Shown here: positions 18,828 through 27,146 of the stretch, piece after piece
Layout of the letters: every line of letters begins with the position of its first letter
Numbering within the stretch: position 1 is the stretch's first letter
Source of the DNA: Novispirillum itersonii subsp. itersonii ATCC 12639
GTDB lineage: Bacteria > Pseudomonadota > Alphaproteobacteria > Rhodospirillales > Rhodospirillaceae
Direction of reading: 5' to 3'
Assembly: GCF_000381985.1 (NCBI RefSeq)
Contig: NZ_KB907337.1
Coordinates: 509,697 to 573,696, forward strand
Length of the DNA: 64,000 nt
Made by a program: the position numbers and the translations under genes
Notes under the pieces: model-generated
Database searches by the model: none
What the model saw: only the letters and a program-made list of their open reading frames with translations
Told to the model about the DNA's origin: nothing

Positions 18828-19377
18828 GGCATCTTTTCTCCCCGGCACAGATCTTTCCGGCGGCGGCTGTGCCGGAAAAACCGGCCCAGCCCCCTTTTGC
18901 CCAAAGGCGACGGCAGGGAAAGCGATGTGCGGATCCGCAGGCTTCACCCGACCGTCGGAGAAACGCAGCAAGCCATTGATGTTTCAGAAAAAATTTCAGT
19001 GATCTGCCCGACCCCACAGCATTCAGGGGGCATGTCAGACACTCTCGACACCGGCCCTGCGGCTGAAAGCACCCTAAGCTTTTCAAGGCAGAGAGTTTTC
19101 TTCAGTCAGGCGGGATCTCTTGGGTCAGACAATGCTCCGGTCTGCAGCCAGTCATTTCATCTTGCATAACGATTATGGGTTTATTGTCCGGGACTTGGCA
19201 ATAGACAACAAAATCAGTCTGCTTTTTCCACCAGTATTGTTGCGGATTTTCGCAGTCGCAGTGAAAATATCTGATTGAAATGCTTTACTATACATTCCGG
19301 CATCAGCGCATCCGCAAAACCGGAAGGCATGCCGTACCGGAATACCAATCCGCCCGACTCCCCCGCCCACAACGGAA
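18828..19377. other. 550-base intergenic region upstream of ctaC
   Basis: No gene seen. The part next to ctaC holds two direct TTTCAG hexamers 12 bases apart (18982-18987 and 18994-18999; CTGAAA on the ctaC strand), a possible regulator site. The segment 19160-19310 is clearly AT-richer than its surroundings. I found no FNR-type TTGAT-N4-ATCAA box. Most of this region is probably the cta promoter and upstream control DNA. Confidence 0.5.
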
Positions 19378-19406
19378 CAGGGCGCCGGATGACCTCCGGC
19401 GCCCTG
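19378..19406 (-). terminator. Terminator of the odc-GNAT-hss transcript
   Basis: CAGGGCGCCGG (19378-19388) and CCGGCGCCCTG (19396-19406) form an 11-bp perfect stem with a 7-base loop, then TTCCGTTG on the minus strand. It lies 26 bases past the hss stop. Confidence 0.8.
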
Positions 19407-19431
19407 CCCCAACACTCTCCGTCAGCGGCCG

Positions 19432-20853
19432 TCAGCGGACGCGGACATTGCGGAACTGCCACGGATCATCGTGATCGACATCTTCCGGGAACAGCTTTTC
19501 GCGGCCCTGCAGCGGGGTCCAGTCGGTATACTCACCGACCACCGGCCCCAGATAGGGGGCCGCAACCGCAAGAATATCCTCATGCGGCAGCTCGTCGGCT
19601 TCCATCAGCCCGGCGTCGGGGTTGTTGATCGCCCACACCATGCCGCCCAGCACCGCTGCCGTCACCTGCAGGCCGGTGGCATTCTGATACGGGGCCAGTT
19701 CGCGGGCTTCCGCCACGCTCAGATGCGACCCGTACCAGTATGCATTCTTTGCATGACCGAACAGCAGTACGCCCAGCTCATCGCGGCCTTCGGTCAACTG
19801 TTCATTCAGCAGGCGGTACACCGGCTGTTCCGACCATTCCTTCCCGGACAGCTCATGCAGGCTGAGAACAGCGGCATCGCAGGGATGATAGGCGTAATGC
19901 ACGGTGGGGCGGTATACCACTGCATCGCCATCACGCACCGTCAGATAATCGGCGATCGAAATCGCTTCGTTATGGGTGATCAGAAAGCCGTGGAACGGTC
20001 CTTCCATCGGAGTCCAGGTCCGCACCCGGGTGCTGGCACCCGGACGGCCCAGATAAATGGCCGCATCACAGCCAAAGCCGTGACGGAAGCCGTCTTCCGG
20101 CAGGCCCTTTTCATGGGTGCCCCAGCCCAGTTCCGCCGGCTGCATGCCTTCACCGACAAAACCGTCAATCGACCAGGTATTCCAGAATTCGCCGCGCACC
20201 TTGGGGGTGACGGTGGTCTGGGTATCGCGCTCGGCAATGTGGATGCCCTTGATACCCAGTGTGCGGGCAAGCTGCGCCCACTCCGCCCGGCTGGACGGGG
20301 CAGAGACGGCAACGCCGGTGTCGGCGGCAACCGTCAGCAGCGCCCGCTTGACGAAATGGCTGACCAGCCCCGGATTGGCACCGTGGGCCATGACCGCCGT
20401 CTTCCCGCCGGGAAACTGCGCCTGCAATGCCAGCGCCTCTTCCCGCAGGGCGTAGTTGGAGCGCTGCGACGCGGTCTTGCTGGTATCGGTATACCCGCCT
20501 TCCCACGGCTCAATGCAGGTGTCGATGTACAGGGCCCCCCATTCCTGCGCCAGACGGATCAGGTCAAGGGATGACACGTTCACCGACATATTGACGATGA
20601 AGCCGTTCTGTCCGGCCAGAAGCGGTTCCAGCACGGCACGCGCGGTCTCCGGCGTCAGGGCTGTCTGAAGGAAACGGATGCCTTCGGCGTCTGCGATTCC
20701 CCGACCGGTGTCGTCGGGTGCGATGATGGTAATGGCCTCACGCGGGGCGTCGATGTGACGCAAAATCAGGGGCAAGACGCCCTGACCAATGCTGCCAAAA
20801 CCGATAATGACAATCGGACCACCAAAACGGACAAGCCGCTTCCATTCACTCAT
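19432..20853 (-). CDS. hss: Homospermidine synthase
   Basis: NAD-dependent enzyme that condenses two putrescines (or putrescine and spermidine) into sym-homospermidine, the main triamine of many alphaproteobacteria. At 473 aa it has the dinucleotide fold GGPIVIIGFGSIGQGVLPL (11-29), the block NMSVNVSSLDLI, YIDTCIEPWEGG and the conserved MAHGANPGLVSHFVK. AAGGAGG is eight bases before the ATG. The upstream odc copy would supply putrescine, with a GNAT gene between. The pairing of odc with hss on one strand strongly supports the reaction. Confidence 0.95.
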   Translation of the reverse strand: MSEWKRLVRFGGPIVIIGFGSIGQGVLPLILRHIDAPREAITIIAPDDTGRGIADAEGIRFLQTALTPETARAVLEPLLAGQNGFIVNMSVNVSSLDLIRLAQEWGALYIDTCIEPWEGGYTDTSKTASQRSNYALREEALALQAQFPGGKTAVMAHGANPGLVSHFVKRALLTVAADTGVAVSAPSSRAEWAQLARTLGIKGIHIAERDTQTTVTPKVRGEFWNTWSIDGFVGEGMQPAELGWGTHEKGLPEDGFRHGFGCDAAIYLGRPGASTRVRTWTPMEGPFHGFLITHNEAISIADYLTVRDGDAVVYRPTVHYAYHPCDAAVLSLHELSGKEWSEQPVYRLLNEQLTEGRDELGVLLFGHAKNAYWYGSHLSVAEARELAPYQNATGLQVTAAVLGGMVWAINNPDAGLMEADELPHEDILAVAAPYLGPVVGEYTDWTPLQGREKLFPEDVDHDDPWQFRNVRVR

Positions 20854-20907
20854 TCAAACAACCTCCTTAAGTACGGCGACCTTAAAAGTTCCGGCCGCCG
20901 GGGCACC

Positions 20908-21474
20908 TCACAAGCGAGACGGGGTGAAAGGGGACACGCACAGCACCGGCGACAGCGCCAGCTGCGGCAGATCGGCCCCCTGATCAACGGGGGCGATCAT
21001 GCCACGGGCACCGGCCAGAGCGCCATGACGTAGCTCAAGAGCGAGAAACCGCGCGCGGTCCACCGGACCGGGCAGATCCATATCAGCCGTCAGACCGGCT
21101 TCGAATCCGAAACGCCGGTAGTAGGGTTCATCCCCCACCAGCACCACGCTGCCATGCCCCAGCGACGCCGCCTGATTGATCCCGTAGCGGATCAGGCGCG
21201 AGCCGAGACCAAGGCTTTGCAGGCGCGGATGGATCGCCAGCGGCCCCAGCAGCAGAGAACGGGTTTCGCCGCCGATCTCAATCGCCCAGAACCGCAGGGT
21301 GGCAATCACCTGCTGGGCAGAATCACGGATGACGAAGGCCAGCCCGTCAACCGGGGTCTGGCTGTCGCGCAGCCGCTGGCAGGTTTTCAGATGACGGTCC
21401 GGCCCGAAGCAGAGGTCGAGCAGGGTTTCGATACCGGCGTGATCAGCAGCGGTTTCGTGCGAAATCTGGATCAT
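20908..21474 (-). CDS. GNAT family N-acetyltransferase
   Basis: A 188-aa GNAT protein of the YhbS-like group. The acetyl-CoA loop is in LGPLAIHPRLQSLGLGSRLIRYG (R/Q-x-x-G-x-G at about residues 84-96), followed by VVLVGDEPYYRRFGFEAG, typical of these enzymes. It lies between odc and hss: 80 bases after odc and 54 bases before hss, same strand, with GGGAGG before its ATG. Placement suggests a polyamine substrate, as for SpeG, but its sequence is not SpeG-like, so substrate is inference only. Confidence 0.87.
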   Translation of the reverse strand: MIQISHETAADHAGIETLLDLCFGPDRHLKTCQRLRDSQTPVDGLAFVIRDSAQQVIATLRFWAIEIGGETRSLLLGPLAIHPRLQSLGLGSRLIRYGINQAASLGHGSVVLVGDEPYYRRFGFEAGLTADMDLPGPVDRARFLALELRHGALAGARGMIAPVDQGADLPQLALSPVLCVSPFTPSRL

Positions 21475-21554
21475 GTCTGTGGGCCTCCCTGGCCCAGTCC
21501 CGGCCTGGGCGGCCGGGTGCCCGTAAAATGCAGACAGAAACGGTGCGGGTCGGA

Positions 21555-22688
21555 TCAGATGTAGAACGACTGCAGCGGGGCGAAGCCGTTGAACGCCACC
21601 GCCGAGTAGGTGGTGGTGTAGGCCCCGGTGGCCTCGAACAGCACCTTGTCACCGATTTCCAGCGATACCGGCAGCGGGTACGGGGTCTTCTCGTACAGCA
21701 CGTCGGCGGAATCACAGGTCGGGCCGGCCAGAATGCACGGCTCGGTGGCATCCCCGTCATGGGGGGTGCGGATCGGGTAGCGGATCGCCTCGTCCATGGT
21801 CTCGGCCAGACCGCCGAACTTGCCGATATCCAGATACACCCAGCGCAGTTCACCTTCGGCGGTGGACTTGCGGGAAATCAGGATCACTTCGGACTGCAGG
21901 ACACCGGCGTTGCCGACCATGCCCCGGCCCGGCTCGATGATGGTTTCCGGCAGGTTATTGCCAAAGTGGCGGCGCAGCGCGGTTTCGATGGCATCGCCAT
22001 AGGCCTGCACGGCGGGAATGTCGCGCAGATAGCGGGTCGGGAAGCCACCGCCCATGTTGACCATCGACAGTTCGATGCCACGGTCAGACAGGGTGCGGAA
22101 GATGCTGCCGACAATGCTCAGCGCGCGGTCATAGGTGGTGACGTCACGCTGCTGCGAGCCGACATGGAAGGAGATGCCGTAGGGCTTCAGGCCCAGACGC
22201 TTGGCCTGTTCCATCAGGTCAACCGCCATCTCCGGGGCGCAGCCGAACTTGCGGGACAGCGGCCATTCGGCGCCTTCGCAGTCGAACAGGATGCGGCAGT
22301 ACACCCGGGACCCCGGCGCGGAGCGGGCGATTTTTTCCAGCTCTTCGATGGAATCGAACGCAAACATCGTCACACCCATGCCCCAGGCACGGGCGATGTC
22401 ACGCTCTTTCTTAATGGTATTGCCGTAAGAGATACGGTCCGGGGTCGCCCCGGCGGCGAGAGCCATTTCGATTTCCGGCACCGAGGCGGTGTCGAAGCAC
22501 GAGCCCATTTCCGCCAGCAGAGACAGGATCTGCGGGGCCGGATTGGCCTTAACGGCGTAGAAAACGCGGGTTTCCGGCAGGCAGCTGGCGAAAGCCTGAT
22601 AGTTCTGACGCACCACATCGAGATCCACCACAAGGCAGGGGCCTTCCGGTCGGCGGGTGGCGAGGAACTGTTGAATACGGTCGGTCAT
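21555..22688 (-). CDS. odc: Ornithine decarboxylase, fold-III PLP type (paralogue 2)
   Basis: Makes putrescine for the downstream homospermidine synthase. From ATG 22688 it is 377 aa, the usual length for the alphaproteobacterial enzyme. PLP lysine K47 (FYAVKANP), HVGSQ 175-179, GGGFP 213-217, EPGR 252-255, catalytic C325-D326 in GPTCDSADVLY, and Y357 in GAYTTTYS. The start MTDRIQQFLATRRPEGPCLVVD is typical, with AAGGGA upstream; an in-frame ATG at 22850 lies in the leader. First gene of odc-GNAT-hss. Differs clearly from the copy at 2529-3719, most in the region 85-150 and after the CD motif. Confidence 0.93.
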   Translation of the reverse strand: MTDRIQQFLATRRPEGPCLVVDLDVVRQNYQAFASCLPETRVFYAVKANPAPQILSLLAEMGSCFDTASVPEIEMALAAGATPDRISYGNTIKKERDIARAWGMGVTMFAFDSIEELEKIARSAPGSRVYCRILFDCEGAEWPLSRKFGCAPEMAVDLMEQAKRLGLKPYGISFHVGSQQRDVTTYDRALSIVGSIFRTLSDRGIELSMVNMGGGFPTRYLRDIPAVQAYGDAIETALRRHFGNNLPETIIEPGRGMVGNAGVLQSEVILISRKSTAEGELRWVYLDIGKFGGLAETMDEAIRYPIRTPHDGDATEPCILAGPTCDSADVLYEKTPYPLPVSLEIGDKVLFEATGAYTTTYSAVAFNGFAPLQSFYI

Positions 22689-23166
22689 TGCAGCACGTCC
22701 CTTGACGAAGCAGTGAAGATAAGTCGGGGACCGGAAAGCCATCCGGGGCCGGGGCGGCTGGTGGAAATGCCGAATACCGGGCCGGATCCCGACAGCTCCG
22801 GCGCCGTCGGAATAAAGGCATGTTGTGCTTGCTGTTCGTGGCCAACGCACAGACGCCCGGGGGTTGCCGGACGTTTACCCATGCGCGTTGGTTTTTCGGA
22901 TTGGGGAGTGCAATCCGCACGCTTGGCAATGAAGTAAAGTGCCTCTTCAGTAACGCCGACCTGTGGAGAGCCGACAGAGACCAAAAAAGCCGCGTTACGT
23001 CGTTGCTTTAAGCTGCCATCCCACAGTGAATTTTCCGCAGGGCCTCAACGGGTTAAGGCGGCGGAAGAGCGGGGCGTCCGGCAGCGACGGGCACGTGCGA
23101 ATACGGACTGACGGTGATTTATTATCCATCGACCCTGATTGCAAATTAAATTTTCGTCTCTGAGAT
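22689..23166. other. Long leader/promoter region of odc
   Basis: About 480 bases with no convincing gene. On the odc strand a TAATAA hexamer (23119-23124) preceded by ATTTGC at 16 bases could be a promoter, which would give an mRNA leader of about 420 bases. The AT-rich block 23115-23180 is the only marked drop in GC. Short open frames across the interval lack codon bias and ribosome sites. Confidence 0.35.
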
Positions 23167-23212
23167 AAAAAAATTCACCGGCATCCGGTTACCGCGCACA
23201 GGGTGCGGTAAC
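23167..23212 (-). terminator. Terminator of the PuuR-like gene
   Basis: GTTACCGC (23188-23195) pairs with GCGGTAAC (23205-23212). Read on the minus strand, a TTTTTTT run follows about 12 bases later. Confidence 0.6.
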
Positions 23213-23260
23213 GCCGGGAAAAATACCGCTGATGCCGCTGAAAACCGCAGAAAAAACGGG

Positions 23261-23815
23261 TCACAGGGACGGCGGCGTACAGGCCGAAACCACGATGCAG
23301 TCCTCATCCCCGATATTACGGAAGCGATGGGGGATGCGGCTGTCAAACAGATAGGCATCACCGGGGCCAAGAATGCGCCGCTGCTCGCCCACCGTCACCT
23401 CCATCCGGCCACTGATGATAACGCCGCCCTCTTCGCCCTCATGACTCAGCAGCACCTTGCCGCTGTCGGTGCCGGGGGCATAGCGTTCGTGCAGGATCTG
23501 CAACGCCCGCCGGGTCATATCAGTGCCAACCTGCCGGTAGCTGATTTTACCGCGCCCGATCTCCACCAGTTCGGCGGCGGGAAAAAACACCCGCTCAGCC
23601 CCCTCTTCCGGCATTTCCAGCGCGAAAAACTCCGCCAGCCCCATCGGAATGCCGTCAAGAACCCGCTTCAGTGACCCGACGGACGGATTGGTGCGGTCGG
23701 ATTCAATCAGCGAAATCGTGGCATTAGTCACCCCGGCCCGGCGGGCCAGTTCCCGCTGGCTGAGACCGTGGCGTTCCCGCACCATCCGCAGTCTGGCCCC
23801 GACACTGGCATCCAT
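23261..23815 (-). CDS. puuR: XRE-cupin transcriptional regulator, PuuR-like
   Basis: A 184-aa DNA-binding repressor. A Cro/CI helix-turn-helix lies at about 7-60 (LSQRELARRAGVTNATISLIESDRTNPSVGSLKRVL) and a C-terminal cupin at about 105-178 (GGVIISGRMEVTVGEQRRILGPGDAYLFDSRIPHRFRN). This is the PuuR architecture, which in E. coli represses putrescine catabolism and is released by putrescine. It is divergent from an omega-aminotransferase and next to odc, which fits polyamine or beta-alanine control. The ligand is inferred; the cupin could bind another amino compound. GAGGGA precedes the ATG. Confidence 0.85.
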   Translation of the reverse strand: MDASVGARLRMVRERHGLSQRELARRAGVTNATISLIESDRTNPSVGSLKRVLDGIPMGLAEFFALEMPEEGAERVFFPAAELVEIGRGKISYRQVGTDMTRRALQILHERYAPGTDSGKVLLSHEGEEGGVIISGRMEVTVGEQRRILGPGDAYLFDSRIPHRFRNIGDEDCIVVSACTPPSL

Positions 23816-23865
23816 TGGCAGTCCCTCTCTCTGATACAGACCCGTTTCAGGCGTTGATGATCTTT

Positions 23866-23891
23866 AACATGATGCAGTGCATTTTCATGTT
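23866..23891. promoter_or_regulatory. Nested dyad operator between puuR-like gene and aminotransferase
   Basis: AACATGA (23866-23872) and TCATGTT (23885-23891) are perfect inverted arms; an 11-base palindrome ATGCAGTGCAT (23872-23882) sits between them, off centre. It lies 51 bases from the puuR-like start and 127 bases from the aminotransferase ATG. A natural site for the adjacent regulator. Confidence 0.6.
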
Positions 23892-24017
23892 TTTCAACAC
23901 ACTAGGCATCCAGAAGAAAACGTCTTGTTAAACATATGCAGACACCGCAAGGTGGAGGCTGAGACTGTACGCCGCCCGGCAGTCTGCCCCTTTTTCTTCC
24001 ACCCCGTGGAGCGCACC

Positions 24018-25343
24018 ATGCCCGACAGCCTGAATACACCAAACGATCTTGCCCCGTTCTGGATGCCGTTCACCGCCAACCGCCAGTTCAAGAGCAACCC
24101 GCGCCTGCTCGTCAAGGCCGAGGGGATGTATTACACCACCAGCGATAACCGTCAGGTTATCGACGGGACCGCAGGCCTGTGGTGCGTCAACGCCGGTCAC
24201 GCCCAGCCGAAAATCGTCGAGGCAATCCAGCAGCAGGCGCTGGAGCTGGACTATGCCCCGGCCTTCCAGATGGGGCACCCCAAGGCGTTTGAGCTGGCGG
24301 CCCGGCTGGTGTCGATGATCCCCGGCGACCTTGACCATGTGTTCTTCACCAACTCCGGCTCGGAAAGCGTTGATACCGCGCTGAAAATCGCGCTGGCATA
24401 CCACCGTGCCAAGGGGGATGCCTCCCGCACCCGTCTGATCGGGCGGGAACGCGGCTATCACGGGGTCGGCTTCGGCGGTATTTCCGTCGGCGGTATCGTC
24501 AACAACCGCCGTTTCTTCGGCTCGCTGCTGGCGGGCGTGGACCATCTGCGCCACACCCACGACCCGGCCCGCAACGCCTTCAGCCGTGGTCAGCCGGAAC
24601 ACGGGGCAGAGCTGGCCGATGATCTGGAGCGGCTGGTCGCCCTGCATGGCGCCGAAACCATCGCCGCCGTGATTGTCGAGCCGATGGCCGGGTCAACCGG
24701 CGTGCTGATGCCGCCGAAGGGATATCTGGAACGCCTGCGCGCCATCTGCGACAAGTACGGCATTCTGCTGATTTTCGACGAGGTCATCACCGGCTTCGGC
24801 CGTCTGGGCTCGCCGTTTGCGGTCGATCACTTCGGGGTGATGCCCGATATCGTCACCACCGCCAAGGGGGTCAGCAACGGCGCGGTGCCGATGGGGGCCG
24901 TGTTTGTCCGCAAGGGCATCTACGATACCTTCATGAACGGCCCGGAAAATGCCATCGAGCTGTTCCACGGCTACACCTACTCGGCCCATCCGCTGGCCTG
25001 CGCCGCCGCGCTGGCAACCCTGGATGTCTACCGCGAGCAGGATCTCTTCAAGCGCTGCGCCGATCTGGCCCCGTACTTTGAAGATGCCGTCCATTCCCTG
25101 AAGGGGCTGCCGCACGTCATCGACGTCCGCAACATGGGGCTGGTCGCCGGGATCGAGCTGGAACCCCGCCCCGGGGCACCGACCGCCCGCGCGTTTGAGG
25201 CGTTCCTGAAGTGCTATGACAAAGGCGTGCTGATCCGCACCACCGGCGACATTATCGCCCTCAGCCCGCCGCTGATCGTCGATAAGGCGCAGATTGACAC
25301 CATCGTCGGCACCATTGCCGATGTGCTGAAAGAGATTGCCTGA
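24018..25343 (+). CDS. Omega-amino acid:pyruvate aminotransferase (class III)
   Basis: PLP transaminase moving amino groups from beta-alanine, putrescine-derived or other omega-amines to pyruvate. At 441 aa from ATG 24018, it begins LAPFWMPFTANRQFKSNPRLL, the characteristic start of omega-APT/BauA enzymes. PLP-binding elements: TNSGSESVDTALK (phosphate loop, 111-123), YHG 147-149, D254 in IFDEVITGFGR, and the Schiff-base lysine K283 in TTAKGVSNGAVPMGAV. W55 is in the substrate pocket of this group. GTGGAG precedes the ATG. With a PuuR-like regulator beside it, a role in polyamine-derived beta-alanine or GABA use is plausible. Substrate choice is not settled by sequence. Confidence 0.9.
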   Translation: MPDSLNTPNDLAPFWMPFTANRQFKSNPRLLVKAEGMYYTTSDNRQVIDGTAGLWCVNAGHAQPKIVEAIQQQALELDYAPAFQMGHPKAFELAARLVSMIPGDLDHVFFTNSGSESVDTALKIALAYHRAKGDASRTRLIGRERGYHGVGFGGISVGGIVNNRRFFGSLLAGVDHLRHTHDPARNAFSRGQPEHGAELADDLERLVALHGAETIAAVIVEPMAGSTGVLMPPKGYLERLRAICDKYGILLIFDEVITGFGRLGSPFAVDHFGVMPDIVTTAKGVSNGAVPMGAVFVRKGIYDTFMNGPENAIELFHGYTYSAHPLACAAALATLDVYREQDLFKRCADLAPYFEDAVHSLKGLPHVIDVRNMGLVAGIELEPRPGAPTARAFEAFLKCYDKGVLIRTTGDIIALSPPLIVDKAQIDTIVGTIADVLKEIA

Positions 25344-25382
25344 TCCCTCCTGCCGGACAGCAGACCGGGACAGACACGTAAA

Positions 25383-25412
25383 AACAGGGCGGTCCACACG
25401 GGCCGCCCTGTT
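25383..25412 (+). terminator. Terminator of the aminotransferase gene
   Basis: AACAGGGCGG (25383-25392) and CCGCCCTGTT (25403-25412) form a perfect 10-bp stem, 40 bases after the stop; the downstream side is TTCCTT. Confidence 0.8.
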
Positions 25413-25425
25413 CCTTATCAACGCC

Positions 25426-25505
25426 TCACGGGCCGGGGGCCCTGCCCCTTAACACTTCACGGGCCGGGGGCCCTACCCCTTAACACTTCACGGGCCGGGG
25501 GCCCT
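25426..25505. repeat. Three-copy 31-bp tandem repeat at the 3' end of the GT39 gene
   Basis: TCACGGGCCGGGGGCCCT recurs at 25426, 25457 and 25488, exactly 31 bases apart. Copies two and three share the linker TTAACACT and copy one differs (ATCAACGCC). The copy at 25488 encodes the last codons and TGA stop of the GT39 protein (RAPGP-stop). The other two are duplicates outside the gene. Each core contains GGGCC/GGCCC self-complementarity, so hairpins form in RNA. Confidence 0.9.
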
Positions 25506-27146
25506 TTTGGCAAGCTGCTGACGCTCCAGAAGCGGACGGCGGTCTTTCACCACAGCCAGCGGCACCCCCATCCGTTTGACCGTGGCCACCACCGCTCCGC
25601 TCAGGCTGTCATCGCAGCCCATCTGGGTGGAAGACACGTAAAATTCCGCCGCATCCCAGACATGGGTGATCTCAAACCGGCGGTCGAGAACATCGTTGAT
25701 CTGGAAGCCTTCGGCACAGACCGCCACCAGATGACGGCGTTCGCCCGGGGTATGGGGTTCAACCATATCCTCCAGCCGCTGCCCGGCCTCCCGCAGGCTG
25801 GATGACCAGTAATCCGTCTCCCACGCGCCATAGGCCCCCGGCAGCCAGCCGACAAAGCCGTTAAACCCGGCATAGCCATAGGGATGCATCATCGCCAGCG
25901 GCACTGCCGCCAGCAGGAACAGACTGACGGCAACCCCGCGCAGGCCATACTGACGCCAACGCTGGCTGCGGGCCCAGCTGACAGCCCCCATCCACCCGGC
26001 GCAGGCCAGCACCACCAACGGCGGCACCACGAACAGAAAATGCCGGATCCCGTTGTACATCGGCGGGCGGCTGAGGGCGGCATACACCACAGGGAACAGC
26101 GCCGCAAACACCACCGGCGCCCACAGGGCCACCGTCGCGTGTCCATCCCGGCCCTGCCAGGCCTTCCGCCGCAGCCACAGCCCGAAAACCCCGACCGCCA
26201 GCCCCAGCCCCAGCAGGGTCGCTTCCGGCAGCTTTACCGACAGATACATCGGCAGGTAATAGCGCGGCACGTTGGCAAGCTCTACCTCTGTGCCATCGAC
26301 CATGGTGGTCATGCTGAAAGCGAAGTGCGAGAAAGTGCCGAGCGCCTTAAGAATGTTGTCAGGCGCCAGCACCGACCACGGCCAGAACACCGCCATCATC
26401 AGCAGGGCCAGCGCCAGCCCCGGCAGCAGGGCCACCAGTGAGCGGCCAAGGAAGCGCAGGCGCGGCAGAACACCGTCAGCCTGCAGCAGCACCGCCCCCA
26501 GGACCGCAGTGCCGATAAACCCGACCGACAGCACCGCCCCGACCCGCAGACCGATGGCACACCCCACCGCCAGCCCCAGTTTCAGCACCAGCGACAGCGG
26601 CGGGCGTGGCAGAACGGCAGCACAGCGCAGGGCATAATACAGGGCCCACATCATCGCCGTGGCAAACGGCACATCTTTGGTATGGGTGAACATCGCGCCA
26701 GACCACATGCCGGTCAGCAGCAGCAGCCCCATGGCGGTCAGCCCGGCGCGGTCACCCATCAGCAGGCGGGCCACCCGCGACGTCCCGATCAGACCGACAA
26801 CGCCGATCAGCCCTGACAGCAGGTGCCGCAGATGCCAGACATCGGCAAACGGAAAGATTTTTTGCAGCAGCACCGCCAGAAGGTCGAACAGACCGCCGTA
26901 TAAGTAGAGGTTCTTGTACGAAAACGCCGCCAGATCCGTCATCCCGGAGGCATAATAGCGCCACAGCAGCTCGCCATAGGTGTGCTGCACCAGTTCGTCG
27001 TTACTGGCCCCATGCAGGGGAAACGTCGCCAGCACGAATGCCACAGCCAGCCAGGGCACGATCATCAGACAATCGCGCACCGTCAGCGAGCGCAGGGCAG
27101 CAGCCAGCCAGGCGGGGGACAGGGGAATCCCATCCGGGGTTTTCAT
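25488..27146 (-). CDS. GT39-family membrane glycosyltransferase (ArnT/FlmK-like)
   Basis: A 552-aa polytopic protein with about 10-12 membrane helices followed by a periplasmic-type C-terminal stretch. The first periplasmic loop carries an Asp-Glu pair (GASNDELVQHTYGELLWRYY), matching the catalytic acidic position of GT39/GT-C enzymes such as ArnT. KDVPFATAMMWALYYALR and the loop YGGLFDLLAVLLQK also fit. Such enzymes use polyprenyl-phosphate sugars as donors. It overlaps the upstream GT2 gene by four bases (ATGA), so the two are translationally coupled: GT2 would make the lipid-linked sugar and this protein would transfer it. Acceptor unknown; lipid A is the favoured inference. Confidence 0.82.
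   Translation of the reverse strand: MKTPDGIPLSPAWLAAALRSLTVRDCLMIVPWLAVAFVLATFPLHGASNDELVQHTYGELLWRYYASGMTDLAAFSYKNLYLYGGLFDLLAVLLQKIFPFADVWHLRHLLSGLIGVVGLIGTSRVARLLMGDRAGLTAMGLLLLTGMWSGAMFTHTKDVPFATAMMWALYYALRCAAVLPRPPLSLVLKLGLAVGCAIGLRVGAVLSVGFIGTAVLGAVLLQADGVLPRLRFLGRSLVALLPGLALALLMMAVFWPWSVLAPDNILKALGTFSHFAFSMTTMVDGTEVELANVPRYYLPMYLSVKLPEATLLGLGLAVGVFGLWLRRKAWQGRDGHATVALWAPVVFAALFPVVYAALSRPPMYNGIRHFLFVVPPLVVLACAGWMGAVSWARSQRWRQYGLRGVAVSLFLLAAVPLAMMHPYGYAGFNGFVGWLPGAYGAWETDYWSSSLREAGQRLEDMVEPHTPGERRHLVAVCAEGFQINDVLDRRFEITHVWDAAEFYVSSTQMGCDDSLSGAVVATVKRMGVPLAVVKDRRPLLERQQLAKRAPGP

Noticed and set aside
18828-19377. FNR or RegR box for the cta cluster
   Set aside because: I looked for TTGAT-N4-ATCAA and close variants and found none; only a weak pair of TTTCAG direct repeats.
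22685-22984. 99-codon minus-strand frame just upstream of odc
   Set aside because: Lacks a Shine-Dalgarno and codon bias, overlaps the odc start in another frame, and resembles no family I know. It could be a leader peptide, but nothing supports this.
25426-25505. Possible CRISPR array
   Set aside because: Units are directly tandem with no unique spacers of protospacer length, only three copies, and no cas genes; it is a short tandem duplication.
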